Assembly (NCBI GenBank): GCA_012519905.1
Contig: JAAYPG010000145.1
Coordinates: forward strand, 1 to 45,501
DNA: 45,501 nt
Direction of reading: 5' to 3'
From: Clostridiales bacterium
GTDB lineage: Bacteria; Bacillota; Clostridia; Lachnospirales; Lachnospiraceae
The translations under genes were made by a program, and so were the position numbers. The notes beneath the pieces were generated by a model. It saw only the letters and a list, made by a program, of their open reading frames with translations, did no database searches and was not told where the DNA came from. Shown here piece after piece: positions 18,906-28,063 of the stretch; the first letter of the stretch is position 1, and the number at the start of each line of letters is the position of its first letter.

Positions 18906-20084
18906 TTATTTAACCCTTCTAACATTAAGTACTCCCTCAATCCCCTTAAGCTTTGAAACCACTTCACCATTAACTGGTGTATCTATATCAATAAGTGTAT
19001 AAGCATATTCGCCTCTACTCTTATTGACCATATTTGCGATATTTACATCAAGCTCTGAAAAACTTCCTGTAAATTGTGTAAGCATTTTAGGAATATTTCT
19101 ATGGAGAATTGCGATACGGCCCTCTGTTGTACATATGCCAGCATCACAGTTAGGATAGTTTACAGAATTTTTAATATTTCCGTTCTCCATATAATCCATA
19201 AGCTGCTTAACTGCCATCATTGCACAATTATCCTCAGATTCCTCAGTGGAAGCTCCTAGGTGAGGAATTGCTATAACTCCTTCCATATTAGCAGTCTTAT
19301 CATTGGGGAAGTCTGTAACATATTTTGCTACTTTACCTGACTTTAATGCCTCTTCCATATCGGCATCATTTACCAGAAGATCTCTTGAGAAGTTGAGGAT
19401 TATAACTCCATCCTTCATCTTGGAGATAGCTTCTTTATTAATCATTTGCTTTGTATTACTATCAGGATTATCATCCTCTATTAGAGGAGTGTGTATGGTA
19501 ATATAGTCACAATCCCTATAAATGTCTTCTCTATTCTTTACATGGATAACCCCTCTTGACAGATTCCAGGCACTATCAACAGATATAAATGGATCACAGC
19601 CATATACAGTCATTCCCAAATGTGTTGCGGCATTTGCAACCAATACTCCTATGGCTCCAAGGCCAATTACACCTATCTTCTTGTTTTTTATCTCTTTACC
19701 AGCGAACTGGCTTTTTCCTTTTTCAACAAGCTTGCCTACACCGGTTTCTCCCTTAATAGTCTGAACCCAGTTAACACCACCAATTATATCACGGGAGGCT
19801 AGCATAAGACCTCCTATAACCAGTTCCTTAACTCCATTGGCATTAGCCCCCGGAGTGTTGAATACAACTATTCCTTTTTCAGCACATTTATCTAAGGGTA
19901 TATTATTAACGCCTGCTCCTGCTCTTGCTATAGCCTTTAGGTTATCTGAAAATTCCATATCATGCATGGCTGCACTTCTAACTAAAATCACATCGGCTTC
20001 ATTTACATCATCCGTCTTACTATAAGCATCGGAAAATAAATTCAAGCCTATTGATGCAATCGGATTAAGACAGTTATATTTCAT
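18906..20084 (-). CDS. serA: D-3-phosphoglycerate dehydrogenase
   Basis: 392 aa. Oxidises 3-phosphoglycerate to 3-phosphohydroxypyruvate, the first step of serine synthesis. The substrate domain has VRSAAMHD and ARAGAGVNNIPLDKC; the NAD domain has GVIGLGAIGVLVANAA (about 138), HTPLIEDD and the catalytic His in AIPHLGASTEESE (about 274). The last 75 residues (RIAILHRNIPKMLTQFTG onwards) form an ACT domain, which suggests feedback control by an amino acid, probably serine. The form is short and lacks the intervening domain of long SerA types. AAGGAGAGTAAACAAG precedes the ATG. It is 77 nt downstream of serC. Confidence 0.94.
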   Translation of the reverse strand: MKYNCLNPIASIGLNLFSDAYSKTDDVNEADVILVRSAAMHDMEFSDNLKAIARAGAGVNNIPLDKCAEKGIVVFNTPGANANGVKELVIGGLMLASRDIIGGVNWVQTIKGETGVGKLVEKGKSQFAGKEIKNKKIGVIGLGAIGVLVANAATHLGMTVYGCDPFISVDSAWNLSRGVIHVKNREDIYRDCDYITIHTPLIEDDNPDSNTKQMINKEAISKMKDGVIILNFSRDLLVNDADMEEALKSGKVAKYVTDFPNDKTANMEGVIAIPHLGASTEESEDNCAMMAVKQLMDYMENGNIKNSVNYPNCDAGICTTEGRIAILHRNIPKMLTQFTGSFSELDVNIANMVNKSRGEYAYTLIDIDTPVNGEVVSKLKGIEGVLNVRRVK

Positions 20085-20161
20085 CTTGTTTACTCTCCTT
20101 CCCTACACAGGTTAATTCACAAATCTATCACTAATATTCTCACTAGTTATGATAAAACTTC

Positions 20162-21244
20162 TTATAAATTCTCTGCTTCGAATTTTCTCATGAACTTAAC
20201 CAAAGCTTCAACACCCTCATAAGGCATAGCATTATATATGCTGGCCCTCATACCACCTACGCTTCTATGTCCCTTCAGATTCTCCAGGCCTGCTGCCTTA
20301 GCTTCTTTTACAAACTTCGCATCCAGCTCCTCATTACCAGTTACAAAGGGTACATTCATTAATGAACGGTCTTCCTTCACTACAGTTCCTTTAAATAACT
20401 TACTCTCATCTAAGTAGTCATAAAGAAGCTTAGCCTTTATCTCATTCTTTTCCTTCATAGCCTCAAGGCCACCCATGTTCTTAATCCATTTGAACACCTT
20501 TCCACAGATATAGATACCATATGCAGGAGGTGTATTATATAAAGAAGCATTGTCAGCATGAGTCTTGTACTTTAACATGGTAGGTGTTCCTGGTAAGGTA
20601 TCCTCAGTGATTAAGTCTTCTCTAATAATTGCTATAACCACACCTGCAGGTCCTACATTCTTTTGTACTCCACCAAATAAAAGACCATACTTGGTTACAT
20701 CAATCGGTTCTGATAGGATACAAGAGGATATATCAGCTACAAGATCCTTTCCCTTAGTATTTGGTAGACTCTTAAATTTCGTACCATAGATAGTATTATT
20801 CTCGCATATGTATACATAATCAGCATCTTCGGAAATCGGAAGATCCGAGCAATCAGGTATATATGAGAAGGTTTTGTCAGCAGATGAAGCTATTGCATTG
20901 GCCTTTCCATATAAAGCCGCCTCCTGATATGCTTTCTTAGCCCATTGTCCAGTGATTATATAGTCTGCTACCTTATTCTTCATAAGATTCATAGGAACAG
21001 CTGCAAACTGCTGGGATGCCCCTCCCTGAAGGAAGAGAACCTTATAATTATCAGGAATATTCATTAGTTCCCTTAAATCCTTCTCTGCCTCCTGTATAAT
21101 ACCTTCATATACCTTAGATCTGTGGCTCATCTCCATTACAGACATTCCTGAACCCTTATAATCAAGCATTTCTTCTGCTGCTTCCTTGAGTACTTCTACT
21201 GGAAGCATAGCCGGTCCGGCTGAAAAATTATAAATTCTTCCCAT
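20162..21244 (-). CDS. serC: Phosphoserine aminotransferase
   Basis: 360 aa PLP enzyme that makes 3-phosphoserine from 3-phosphohydroxypyruvate and glutamate. It begins with GRIYNFSAGPAMLP, typical of SerC, and has the PLP lysine in GGVQKNVGPAGV (about 190), FLQGGASQQFA and the C-terminal HRSVGGMRASIYNAMP. The ORF track opens six codons upstream; GAGGAGG lies at about 9 nt before the Met of MGRIYN. The leader before it is about 210 nt long and carries an unusual triplicated element, listed separately. Confidence 0.95.
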   Translation of the reverse strand: MGRIYNFSAGPAMLPVEVLKEAAEEMLDYKGSGMSVMEMSHRSKVYEGIIQEAEKDLRELMNIPDNYKVLFLQGGASQQFAAVPMNLMKNKVADYIITGQWAKKAYQEAALYGKANAIASSADKTFSYIPDCSDLPISEDADYVYICENNTIYGTKFKSLPNTKGKDLVADISSCILSEPIDVTKYGLLFGGVQKNVGPAGVVIAIIREDLITEDTLPGTPTMLKYKTHADNASLYNTPPAYGIYICGKVFKWIKNMGGLEAMKEKNEIKAKLLYDYLDESKLFKGTVVKEDRSLMNVPFVTGNEELDAKFVKEAKAAGLENLKGHRSVGGMRASIYNAMPYEGVEALVKFMRKFEAENL

Positions 21245-21252
21245 TTCAAAAA

Positions 21253-21400
21253 ACCTCCTCAATTTTTTTATTTTTATAGCAATAATTATAACGGAGGTTT
21301 TACCTCCTCAATTTTTTATTTTATAGCAATAATTATAACGGAGGTTTTACCTCCTCAATTTTTTTTTATAGCAATAATCATAACGGAGGTTTTACCTCCC
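21253..21400 (-). repeat. Three tandem SD/anti-SD units in the serC leader
   Basis: Three copies of a 49-, 47- and 45-bp unit start at 21253, 21302 and 21349, with a partial fourth at 21394. On the mRNA strand each unit reads ACCTCCGTTATAATTATTG, then CTATAAAA, an A-rich run, and TTGAGGAGGT. Copies differ mainly in the length of the A-run and by one base (ATAATT or ATGATT). Each GAGGAGGT can pair with the ACCTCC three bases later (GGAGGTAAAACCTCC). The copy nearest serC supplies its ribosome binding site and lacks the following ACCTCC. No gene is seen between 21245 and 21634. Confidence 0.9.
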
Positions 21401-21464
21401 ACAATCCCCTTATACTATTTCAATTTAAACCATTATAACTTTAATTAAGTAAAGTGATATTAGT

Positions 21465-21493
21465 ATTATAAAACTATGTTATTTTTTTGTCAA
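21465..21493 (-). promoter_or_regulatory. Consensus promoter of serC-serA
   Basis: TTGACA (21493-21488), exactly 17 nt, then TATAAT (21470-21465): a perfect sigma-A type promoter. The expected transcription start near 21458 puts the three repeats inside the 5' untranslated leader. Confidence 0.82.
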
Positions 21494-21583
21494 TACGTTT
21501 CTAACAGGTATAGCAGTTATATATTCTAATAAATCTTATAAGTTTGATGAAGAAAAAAGACTTTTTTCATACTATTAAATACA

Positions 21584-21626
21584 CAAAAAGGGAGGGATAC
21601 AGCTTTACCTGCTGAATCCGTCCCTT
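21584..21626 (-). terminator. Terminator after ilvB
   Basis: AAGGGACGGAT pairs with ATCCCTCCCTT (one mismatch), with an inner CAGC/GCTG pairing, followed on the minus strand by TTTTTGTGT. Confidence 0.78.
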
Positions 21627-21634
21627 CTGTATCT

Positions 21635-23320
21635 TTACTTATCCTTTAAGTCCTCTTCTGAAAATACTTCCTCAATGGGAGCGCCCGGAGCTACCATCGG
21701 CCATACCTTTTCATCACAGTCAATATTACAATCGACTACAACAGGCTCATTCAAAGCCAGTACTTCCTTTAATACTTCTTCAACTTCTTCAATCTTAGTT
21801 ATCCTGTAGGCTTTGGCACCCATAGCCTCAGCTAACTTAACAAAATCCACTTTATCCTTAAGATTAGTATTTGAATACCTCTTTCCATAGAATAAGGTCT
21901 GCCATTGACGTACCATTCCAAGCACTTGGTTATTTAATATTATTTGAATAATCGGAATATTATAACGGGTTGCTGTCGCAATTTCGTTCATATTCATCCT
22001 AAAACATCCATCACCGGCAATATTTATTACAGTAGCATCAGGCCTGCCTACCTTGGCACCAATAGCTGCACCCAAACCATAACCCATGGTTCCGGCACCT
22101 CCTGAGGTTAGTAGGGTTCTTGGCGCCGTGTAGCTATAGTACTGTGATGCCCACATCTGATGCTGACCAACCTCCGTAGCGATAACTGCTTTACCCCCAG
22201 TAAGCTCATATAATTTCTCTATAATATATGGTCCTGTCAGTATGTCTTTTCTATAGGTACCAGGAAACTTCTTCTTTAAATCAAGAATATGGTCTATCCA
22301 TTCCTTATGATCCTGTTGCTCAAGCATCTTATTAAGTCTAATTAATACCTCTTTAATATCTCCGATAACTGATTGATGGGTCTGAACGTTCTTATTTATC
22401 TCAGCTGGATCAACATCAATCTGTAGTATCTTTGCCTTGCGGGCAAATTTGCTCGTATTGCCTGTCACTCTATCTGAGAACCTAGCTCCAATAGCTATCA
22501 ATAAATCACACTCTGTTATACCTAGATTAGAAGGCTTGGAACCATGCATACCAACCATGCTGGTATATCTGGGATCGGTACCATCAAAAGCTCCCTTACC
22601 CATAAGTGTATCTGCTACAGGGGCATCAACCTTATCAACAAACTCCTTCACCTCGTCATAAGCATCGGATATTACAGCTCCACCACCGACAAACACAAAT
22701 GGCTTCTTAGATTTTTTTATCATTTTTATAGCCAGCTGTAAATCTTCCTCAGTAATTTGGTCTGTACTGCGCTCAATAGGAGGAATATCAACTCTCTGAT
22801 ATTCTGTTGTGGTTGTAGGCGCGGTTACATCCTTAGTAATATCCACAAGAACAGGACCTGGTCGCCCTGATTTGGCTATACGAAATGCTCTTCTTAGAGT
22901 GTCAGCAAGTTTGGTAACATCCTTTACAATGAAATTATGCTTTGTAATCGGCATTGTGATTCCTGCTATATCAACCTCTTGAAAGGAATCTCTACCCAGA
23001 TAATTTACTGCCACATTTGCAGTTATAGCAACCAAGGGAACACTATCCATATAAGCTGTTGCTATACCTGTTACAAGATTAGTTGCCCCAGGACCAGATG
23101 TAGCCATACATACACCCACTTTACCGGTTGCCCTCGCATAACCATCTGCTGCATGGGCCGCACCCTGCTCATGGGATGTAAGAATATGTGTAATTTCATC
23201 ACTATGCTTATAAAGCTCATCGTATATGTTTAGGATTGCGCCACCGGGATAACCGAACACTGTATCTACTCCCTGCTCCTTTAAGCATTCTATAACAATC
23301 CTTGAACCTGATAACTCCAT
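21635..23320 (-). CDS. ilvB: Acetolactate synthase, large (catalytic) subunit
   Basis: 561 aa ThDP enzyme making acetolactate and acetohydroxybutyrate in branched-chain amino acid synthesis. The catalytic Glu lies in SHEQGAAHAADGYARATG (about residue 48), the RFSDRVTGN segment is typical, and the ThDP/Mg motif is GDGCFRMNMNEIATA...NN (about 425-455). No small regulatory subunit gene (ilvN) is next to it. The ORF track start is five codons earlier; GGAGGTGTATAAA supports the Met chosen. It follows ilvD by 14 nt, so the two form an operon. Confidence 0.95.
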   Translation of the reverse strand: MELSGSRIVIECLKEQGVDTVFGYPGGAILNIYDELYKHSDEITHILTSHEQGAAHAADGYARATGKVGVCMATSGPGATNLVTGIATAYMDSVPLVAITANVAVNYLGRDSFQEVDIAGITMPITKHNFIVKDVTKLADTLRRAFRIAKSGRPGPVLVDITKDVTAPTTTTEYQRVDIPPIERSTDQITEEDLQLAIKMIKKSKKPFVFVGGGAVISDAYDEVKEFVDKVDAPVADTLMGKGAFDGTDPRYTSMVGMHGSKPSNLGITECDLLIAIGARFSDRVTGNTSKFARKAKILQIDVDPAEINKNVQTHQSVIGDIKEVLIRLNKMLEQQDHKEWIDHILDLKKKFPGTYRKDILTGPYIIEKLYELTGGKAVIATEVGQHQMWASQYYSYTAPRTLLTSGGAGTMGYGLGAAIGAKVGRPDATVINIAGDGCFRMNMNEIATATRYNIPIIQIILNNQVLGMVRQWQTLFYGKRYSNTNLKDKVDFVKLAEAMGAKAYRITKIEEVEEVLKEVLALNEPVVVDCNIDCDEKVWPMVAPGAPIEEVFSEEDLKDK

Positions 23321-23334
23321 TTTATACACCTCCA

Positions 23335-25008
23335 TCAGTCTGACTTAGGTATCTCCAAGATAGCACCGCGATTACCTGATGTAACCATTGCAGTATATCT
23401 GGCAAGATATCCTGTCGTAATTTTGGGTTTCCGTGGTTGCCACTTTGCTCTTCTAGCCTCTAACTCCTCATCAGAAACCAGGACGTTTAGAGAATTGTTG
23501 TCTATGTCAATACTGATTATGTCTCCTTCTTCTACAAGAGCTATATTTCCTCCAACTGCTGCCTCAGGGGATACATGGCCTATGCATGCACCTCTAGAAG
23601 CACCAGAAAACCGTCCGTCTGTTATTAAGGCTACGGTTGACCCAAGTCCCATGCCCATAATGGCACTGGTCGGATTAAGCATTTCTCTCATGCCAGGGCC
23701 TCCCTTAGGTCCTTCATAACGAATAACCACCACATCGCCGTGGTTTATTTTCTTACCTAGAATAGCTTCTATAGCATCCTCTTCACTATCAAATACCCTA
23801 GCGGGTCCTTCATGCTTAAGCATCTCAGGTGCAACAGCAGAACGCTTGACTACTCCGGAATCTGGAGCCAGATTTCCCTTTAGTACTGCTATACCGCCTG
23901 TCTGGCTATATGGATTATCAATAGGTCTAATAACATCATGGTTATAATTTATACTGTTCTTAATGTTCTCTCCCACTGTCTTTCCGGTAGCTGTAATTAA
24001 ATCTGTATACAGCAAGCCCTTCTTATTCAGCTCATTCATTACTGCATATACTCCACCCGCTTCATGTAGGTCCTCCATATATGTTGGGCCAGCTGGTGCT
24101 AGATGACATAGATTAGGAGTCTTAGCACTGATTTCATTTGCCAGTTCAATATTAAGTTCAATACCTGCCTCATGGGCAATAGCAGGAAGATGAAGCATTG
24201 TGTTAGTGGAGCATCCCAAGGCCATATCAACTGTAAGTGCATTGTGAAATGCTTCCTTGGTCAATATATCCAGGGGACGAATATCTTTCTCCAAAAGCTC
24301 CATAATCTTCATGCCAGCATGCTTGGCGAGACGTATTCTTTCAGAATATGCTGCAGGTATAGTTCCGTTACCCTTAAGGCCCATACCTATAGCTTCTGTT
24401 AGACAGTTCATGGAATTAGCAGTATACATACCAGAACAGGATCCGCAGGAGGCACATACCTTGTTCTCATATTCCTCCACCTCTTCCTCTGTCATCTTAC
24501 CAGCGCTATAAGCACCTACTGCTTCAAATATAGAGGACAAACTGTGCTTTTGACCTCTAATTCTTCCTGCAAGCATAGGTCCCCCACTGACAAATATGGT
24601 GGGAATATTAAGTCTGGCTGCTGCCATAAGAAGACCTGGTACATTTTTATCACAATTAGGCACCATGACAAGTGCATCAAATTGATGGGCCATAGCAACA
24701 CTTTCTGTAGAATCTGCAATCAAATCCCTGGTTGCTAGTGAATATTTCATTCCCTGATGTCCCATAGCTATACCGTCACATACTGCTATAGCAGGAAATA
24801 CAGCAGGGGTTCCACCAGCCATGGCGACACCCATCTTGACCGCATCAACGATTTTATCCAGATTCATATGTCCCGGAACAATCTCATTATATGAACTTAC
24901 AATGCCTATAATAGGTCTATGTAATTCCTCCTTTGTTAGCCCTAGAGCATTGAATAAGGACCTATGGGGTGCCTGTTTTATTCCTTTTTTTACTGAATCA
25001 CTTCTCAT
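23335..25008 (-). CDS. ilvD: Dihydroxy-acid dehydratase
   Basis: 557 aa iron-sulfur dehydratase producing the 2-oxo acid precursors of valine and isoleucine. Cluster-binding cysteines are seen in [10 protein letters not shown] (about 119) and [18 protein letters not shown] (about 187-204), and GCSTNT (about 265) is conserved. The C-terminal [24 protein letters not shown] is a family hallmark. GGAGGGTTACT precedes the ATG. First gene of ilvD-ilvB, with a leader of about 170 nt if the candidate promoter is right. Confidence 0.96.
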   Translation of the reverse strand: MRSDSVKKGIKQAPHRSLFNALGLTKEELHRPIIGIVSSYNEIVPGHMNLDKIVDAVKMGVAMAGGTPAVFPAIAVCDGIAMGHQGMKYSLATRDLIADSTESVAMAHQFDALVMVPNCDKNVPGLLMAAARLNIPTIFVSGGPMLAGRIRGQKHSLSSIFEAVGAYSAGKMTEEEVEEYENKVCASCGSCSGMYTANSMNCLTEAIGMGLKGNGTIPAAYSERIRLAKHAGMKIMELLEKDIRPLDILTKEAFHNALTVDMALGCSTNTMLHLPAIAHEAGIELNIELANEISAKTPNLCHLAPAGPTYMEDLHEAGGVYAVMNELNKKGLLYTDLITATGKTVGENIKNSINYNHDVIRPIDNPYSQTGGIAVLKGNLAPDSGVVKRSAVAPEMLKHEGPARVFDSEEDAIEAILGKKINHGDVVVIRYEGPKGGPGMREMLNPTSAIMGMGLGSTVALITDGRFSGASRGACIGHVSPEAAVGGNIALVEEGDIISIDIDNNSLNVLVSDEELEARRAKWQPRKPKITTGYLARYTAMVTSGNRGAILEIPKSD

Positions 25009-25184
25009 AGTAACCCTCCATTCTATTTAAACTGAGTAATTGGATGCTATAATAATTTCACTGCCTGATTAAATAATCAATCATAACCCTAACACAATGG
25101 CAGCTTTTCACTTATGTTTATGTGCTTATATTTATGCACACTTGCTTCTCTGTATCTATTTGCCGTTTTAAAGTAGTACAGTAT

Positions 25185-25213
25185 ATAATAAAGGATATTA
25201 CTATAAAAATCAA
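25185..25213 (-). promoter_or_regulatory. Candidate ilvD-ilvB promoter
   Basis: TTGATT (25213-25208), 17 nt, TATTAT (25190-25185) on the minus strand. Reasonable but not perfect match. Confidence 0.42.
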
Positions 25214-25282
25214 TGATAAAATAAATTTTTATTTTAAGTCTTATTCCATACTATGTTAATTATTATACAAGTTATATTTCTA

Positions 25283-25311
25283 TTGCTTACCGGAGTGTTT
25301 AGTGTTACTAT
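25283..25311 (+). promoter_or_regulatory. Candidate promoter of the ytvI-like gene
   Basis: TTGCTT, 17 nt, TACTAT on the plus strand, about 100 nt before the start codon. Confidence 0.38.
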
Positions 25312-25416
25312 TTTATTATTACATATGACTATAGTGAATAAAGTGCTGGCAGAAACTCCTAGGCTAGGCATATAGCTTTAACTTTGTTAACTCCCAACAG
25401 AAAGGCTAATTAACCT

Positions 25417-26478
25417 ATGAATTTAGAAAAGCAGAAAGCATTTGTCTTACATGTAATATATATTGTTTTTATCTTGGGGCTTGGATATATAATCATAAAA
25501 TATATACTTCCTCTTTTGATGCCCTTCATTATTGGACTTATTATCGCTATGCTTTTTCGTAAGCTAATTGATTATATTGAAAAAAAGTTTCGCATCAAGC
25601 GAACTATTGTATCTATTGTTATGTTGATTGTTTTTTATGGAATTTTGGTATTTATTCTTAGTGTGATTGGGGCAAAGGTATTTACCTTCTTAAAGGATGT
25701 CTTTGGACAGCTACCAGATCTATATAGATATACTATAGAGCCGGCCTTGGACAAGATTACCAATAACCTAATTGAACAATTTCCAGATATCAGGCCCTAT
25801 GTTGAAGAATTTGTCCTTAATATTAGCGATACAATATTCTCCTTTGTTAAGAACGCCTCCACAACGGTTATAGCTACAATTACCGGGCTTGCAGGCAGAT
25901 TGCCTTCATTATTAATAAAATTGATATTTACTATTGTGTCCTCATTCTTCTTTACAATCGATTATTATAAGATTTCTGATTTTATGATACGCCAGTTTAC
26001 TGGTGAACGGAGGAAAATGGTACTAAAGCTTAAAGATGACGGCATCGGAACTATAGCAAAATTCATTAAAGCTTATACTGCAATTATATCTATTACTTTT
26101 TTAGAGCTATCAATCGGTTTCTGGATACTGGGAATACCAAATCCCTTCCTATTTGGCGCTATGATAGCACTTATAGACATACTCCCTATTCTAGGTACCG
26201 GAGCAGTCCTACTTCCCTGGGCCTTAATCGCACTAATTTTAGGTAATACCAAGATCGGTATAGGCATGTTTATCTTATATATTATTATTACCGCGGTACG
26301 CCAGGCAGTCGAGCCTAAGATAGTCGGACAACAAATTGGGCTTCATCCCATCATAACACTAATACTTATGTATGTTGGAGCACAACTTATGGGTGTATTA
26401 GGACTATTGCTTCTTCCTGTAATCGCGACCATAATTAAGACCTTGAATGATGAGGGAACTATACATCTTCTTAAATAA
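25417..26478 (+). CDS. AI-2E family permease, YtvI-like
   Basis: 353 aa integral membrane protein with about seven to eight hydrophobic segments: two close to the N terminus (12-50), one at 62-88, one at about 165-185, and a cluster from 220 to 345. The PxxxG-type segments GIPNPFLFGAMIALIDILPILGTG and VEPKIVGQQIGLHP are hallmarks of the AI-2E/UPF0118 family. Length and the middle soluble part fit the sporulation protein YtvI, whose function is unknown; transport of AI-2 should not be assumed. A ribosome site AAAGG lies upstream and a strong terminator follows. Confidence 0.85.
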   Translation: MNLEKQKAFVLHVIYIVFILGLGYIIIKYILPLLMPFIIGLIIAMLFRKLIDYIEKKFRIKRTIVSIVMLIVFYGILVFILSVIGAKVFTFLKDVFGQLPDLYRYTIEPALDKITNNLIEQFPDIRPYVEEFVLNISDTIFSFVKNASTTVIATITGLAGRLPSLLIKLIFTIVSSFFFTIDYYKISDFMIRQFTGERRKMVLKLKDDGIGTIAKFIKAYTAIISITFLELSIGFWILGIPNPFLFGAMIALIDILPILGTGAVLLPWALIALILGNTKIGIGMFILYIIITAVRQAVEPKIVGQQIGLHPIITLILMYVGAQLMGVLGLLLLPVIATIIKTLNDEGTIHLLK

Positions 26479-26549
26479 AGCTAGTGATTTTGTACTTTAT
26501 ATCAAAATTAGTATTATTGTAATAGAAAGAATTTTCCTACAACAAAAAG

Positions 26550-26598
26550 TTGGCTATTTCAATCTTAAGCAAATTTGAAATAGCCAATTTCTTTTTTT
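26550..26598 (+). terminator. Terminator after the ytvI-like gene
   Basis: A 13-bp perfect stem TTGGCTATTTCAA/TTGAAATAGCCAA followed by TTTCTTTTTTT. Confidence 0.85.
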
Positions 26599-26612
26599 AA
26601 TGCCATAAATTC

Positions 26613-26792
26613 TTAACTAAAAGAATCCTTCTTAACAAATGTTGAGCAATCGGTCTCATCTGAGTCCTTTGCATTTCTAGGTTCTACCTGTATCTGTTCT
26701 GCTGAGCAATGGTCTCCATGCATATAATATTCGCAGGTATTTACAACACATCTAATACCTTCATTTGGTTTATCCATTTTTCTTATAGCCAT
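26613..26792 (-). CDS. DUF1540 domain protein
   Basis: 59 aa. One DUF1540 repeat with conserved cysteines in CVVNTCEYYMHGDHCSAEQIQV and TDCSTFV, four Cys in all, suggesting metal binding. Proteins of this kind are widespread in spore-forming Firmicutes; function is unknown. The ORF track start is seven codons upstream; GGAGGG precedes the Met of MAIRKMDKP, which I prefer. It lies just downstream of the DUF2935 gene on the same strand. Confidence 0.82.
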   Translation of the reverse strand: MAIRKMDKPNEGIRCVVNTCEYYMHGDHCSAEQIQVEPRNAKDSDETDCSTFVKKDSFS

Positions 26793-26864
26793 ATTTTCTT
26801 TCCCTCCAAACATTAATATTACATTTTTATTGTTTGTTAGGACAAAGAAAAAAATTCAGACATT

Positions 26865-27791
26865 TTAGCAATGATGCTGGAAAATTTTTAAAAGTCTAAG
26901 ATAATGATTAGCCTCACGAAGAGTATGGTCTGCCAGTAGGGGTATTATTATAGATTTTATCTTGCATTCTAACAAGCCTTCAGTTCCCTGTGCCTTAAAA
27001 TCACGAATATTTTTTGTTACCCTTAGGCTTTCCCTGGTTAGGCTATTAAAATCAACATTCATGGTCCTATCCATTGCCTCCCTGGCTTCACAGGTCAGCT
27101 TATCAAATTCATGGCCAAATCGATCCGCTGTATCGAATAAGTCCACCTCTGATGGATCTAACAGGCCACGAATAAAGTATGCATGCTCAGCCATAATCTG
27201 ATTCCAAAAGGCCTCCTGTTCAAAGGCATCTCTCTGTATATTTATATAATCTCTTGCTTGGAGCTTCTGAATAAGTCGTCTGTAAAGCTTAGCCTCTCTT
27301 AATATGTGTTCAATTAAAAGAGGATAATTAAAGGTAAACATCTTGCAACATAATACCTCATTCAATATTGTGGTTTTGAACTTGATTATATCATCAAGTA
27401 GTCCTATAGCTCTTCTATTTAAGGCAAAGACTTTCCGCTCTAGTAGCGGGTTAAAGTCATTACCGGCAGCCAAGCCCTTCTCCGCCTGTGTTAATTTGGT
27501 ATCGAAACATATGCCCGTATAGAATTCAGTCATTTTTTCAGCTTCTAGGGTATACTGGGTTATAAATTCTCCTGAAGCTATTGCTTCCCTGCTAATAACA
27601 CCATTAGCTAACGCTATGCAATCTCCAAGCAACTCACCAAACGCTAGTCTTAGTTCATCGGCGTGCTTGCTAAACTTTTCATCCCGAGGTGTAAAGGCTG
27701 TTTGGAGAAAAAATGAATGCTCCTTCATTATTCTTCCAAAGAACAAATGGGTTTCTAGAGACTGTCTAATAAATTCTGATCTTGATAACAT
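26865..27791 (-). CDS. DUF2935 family helical protein (probable metal-binding)
   Basis: 308 aa, all-helical. It has two similar halves: HLFFGRIMKEHSFFLQ (about 15) and FWNQIMAEHAYFIRG (about 196) both carry an E-H-xx-F motif, and LIEHILREAKLYRRL and LADHTLREANHYLRL carry a second His/Glu motif. This duplicated four-helix layout with His/Glu ligands is the DUF2935 pattern and suggests a dinuclear metal centre. Related proteins occur in spore formers; no activity is established. AGGGAGGATTT precedes the ATG. Confidence 0.8.
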   Translation of the reverse strand: MLSRSEFIRQSLETHLFFGRIMKEHSFFLQTAFTPRDEKFSKHADELRLAFGELLGDCIALANGVISREAIASGEFITQYTLEAEKMTEFYTGICFDTKLTQAEKGLAAGNDFNPLLERKVFALNRRAIGLLDDIIKFKTTILNEVLCCKMFTFNYPLLIEHILREAKLYRRLIQKLQARDYINIQRDAFEQEAFWNQIMAEHAYFIRGLLDPSEVDLFDTADRFGHEFDKLTCEAREAMDRTMNVDFNSLTRESLRVTKNIRDFKAQGTEGLLECKIKSIIIPLLADHTLREANHYLRLLKIFQHHC

Positions 27792-27937
27792 AAATCCTCC
27801 CTAATATCATATTTTTATTTTATATGTTTAGCCATCATAGGTATTTTTTTTAGTCATTCAATAACAGTTTATTACCCTATCCTAATTAAGTTCCAGAAGA
27901 CTTAACAAATCTGCTTAATTATGCAATTTAAATGCAA

Positions 27938-27985
27938 ATACAGAAAGGATGATGCATATATAGCATCATCCTTTCTGTATTTTTC
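27938..27985. terminator. Strong bidirectional-type hairpin
   Basis: An 18-bp perfect stem ATACAGAAAGGATGATGC/GCATCATCCTTTCTGTAT with a 7-nt loop. The plus side continues TTTTTCATC, the minus side TTGCATTT. On the minus strand it lies downstream of the LysM gene, which it probably terminates. Confidence 0.72.
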
Positions 27986-28063
27986 ATCTCCGTACACCTA
28001 ATTTATGTCTCTTGAGGGAAGACAAAACCTGATATCCAAAGTTATATATACAAAAATGTATAC

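Larger units (their letters stand above)
25009..25416. other. Intergenic region between divergent ilvD and ytvI-like genes
   Basis: A 408-bp AT-rich spacer with no credible gene. I see a candidate ilvD promoter and a candidate ytvI promoter (listed separately), and in the ilvD leader a perfect palindrome TGATTAAATAATCA (25066-25079) flanked by GCTGCC/GGCAG, which could form a stem in the mRNA. The T-box consensus (GGGTGG...CCGCG) is absent, and I recognise no known riboswitch. Confidence 0.6.

Noticed and set aside
21253-21400. Tandem repeats considered as a CRISPR array
   Set aside because: Units are contiguous without unique spacers and differ only in A-run length; no cas genes are present.
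25009-25260. T-box riboswitch before ilvD
   Set aside because: The conserved GGGTGGNACCGCG sequence and a following terminator are absent.
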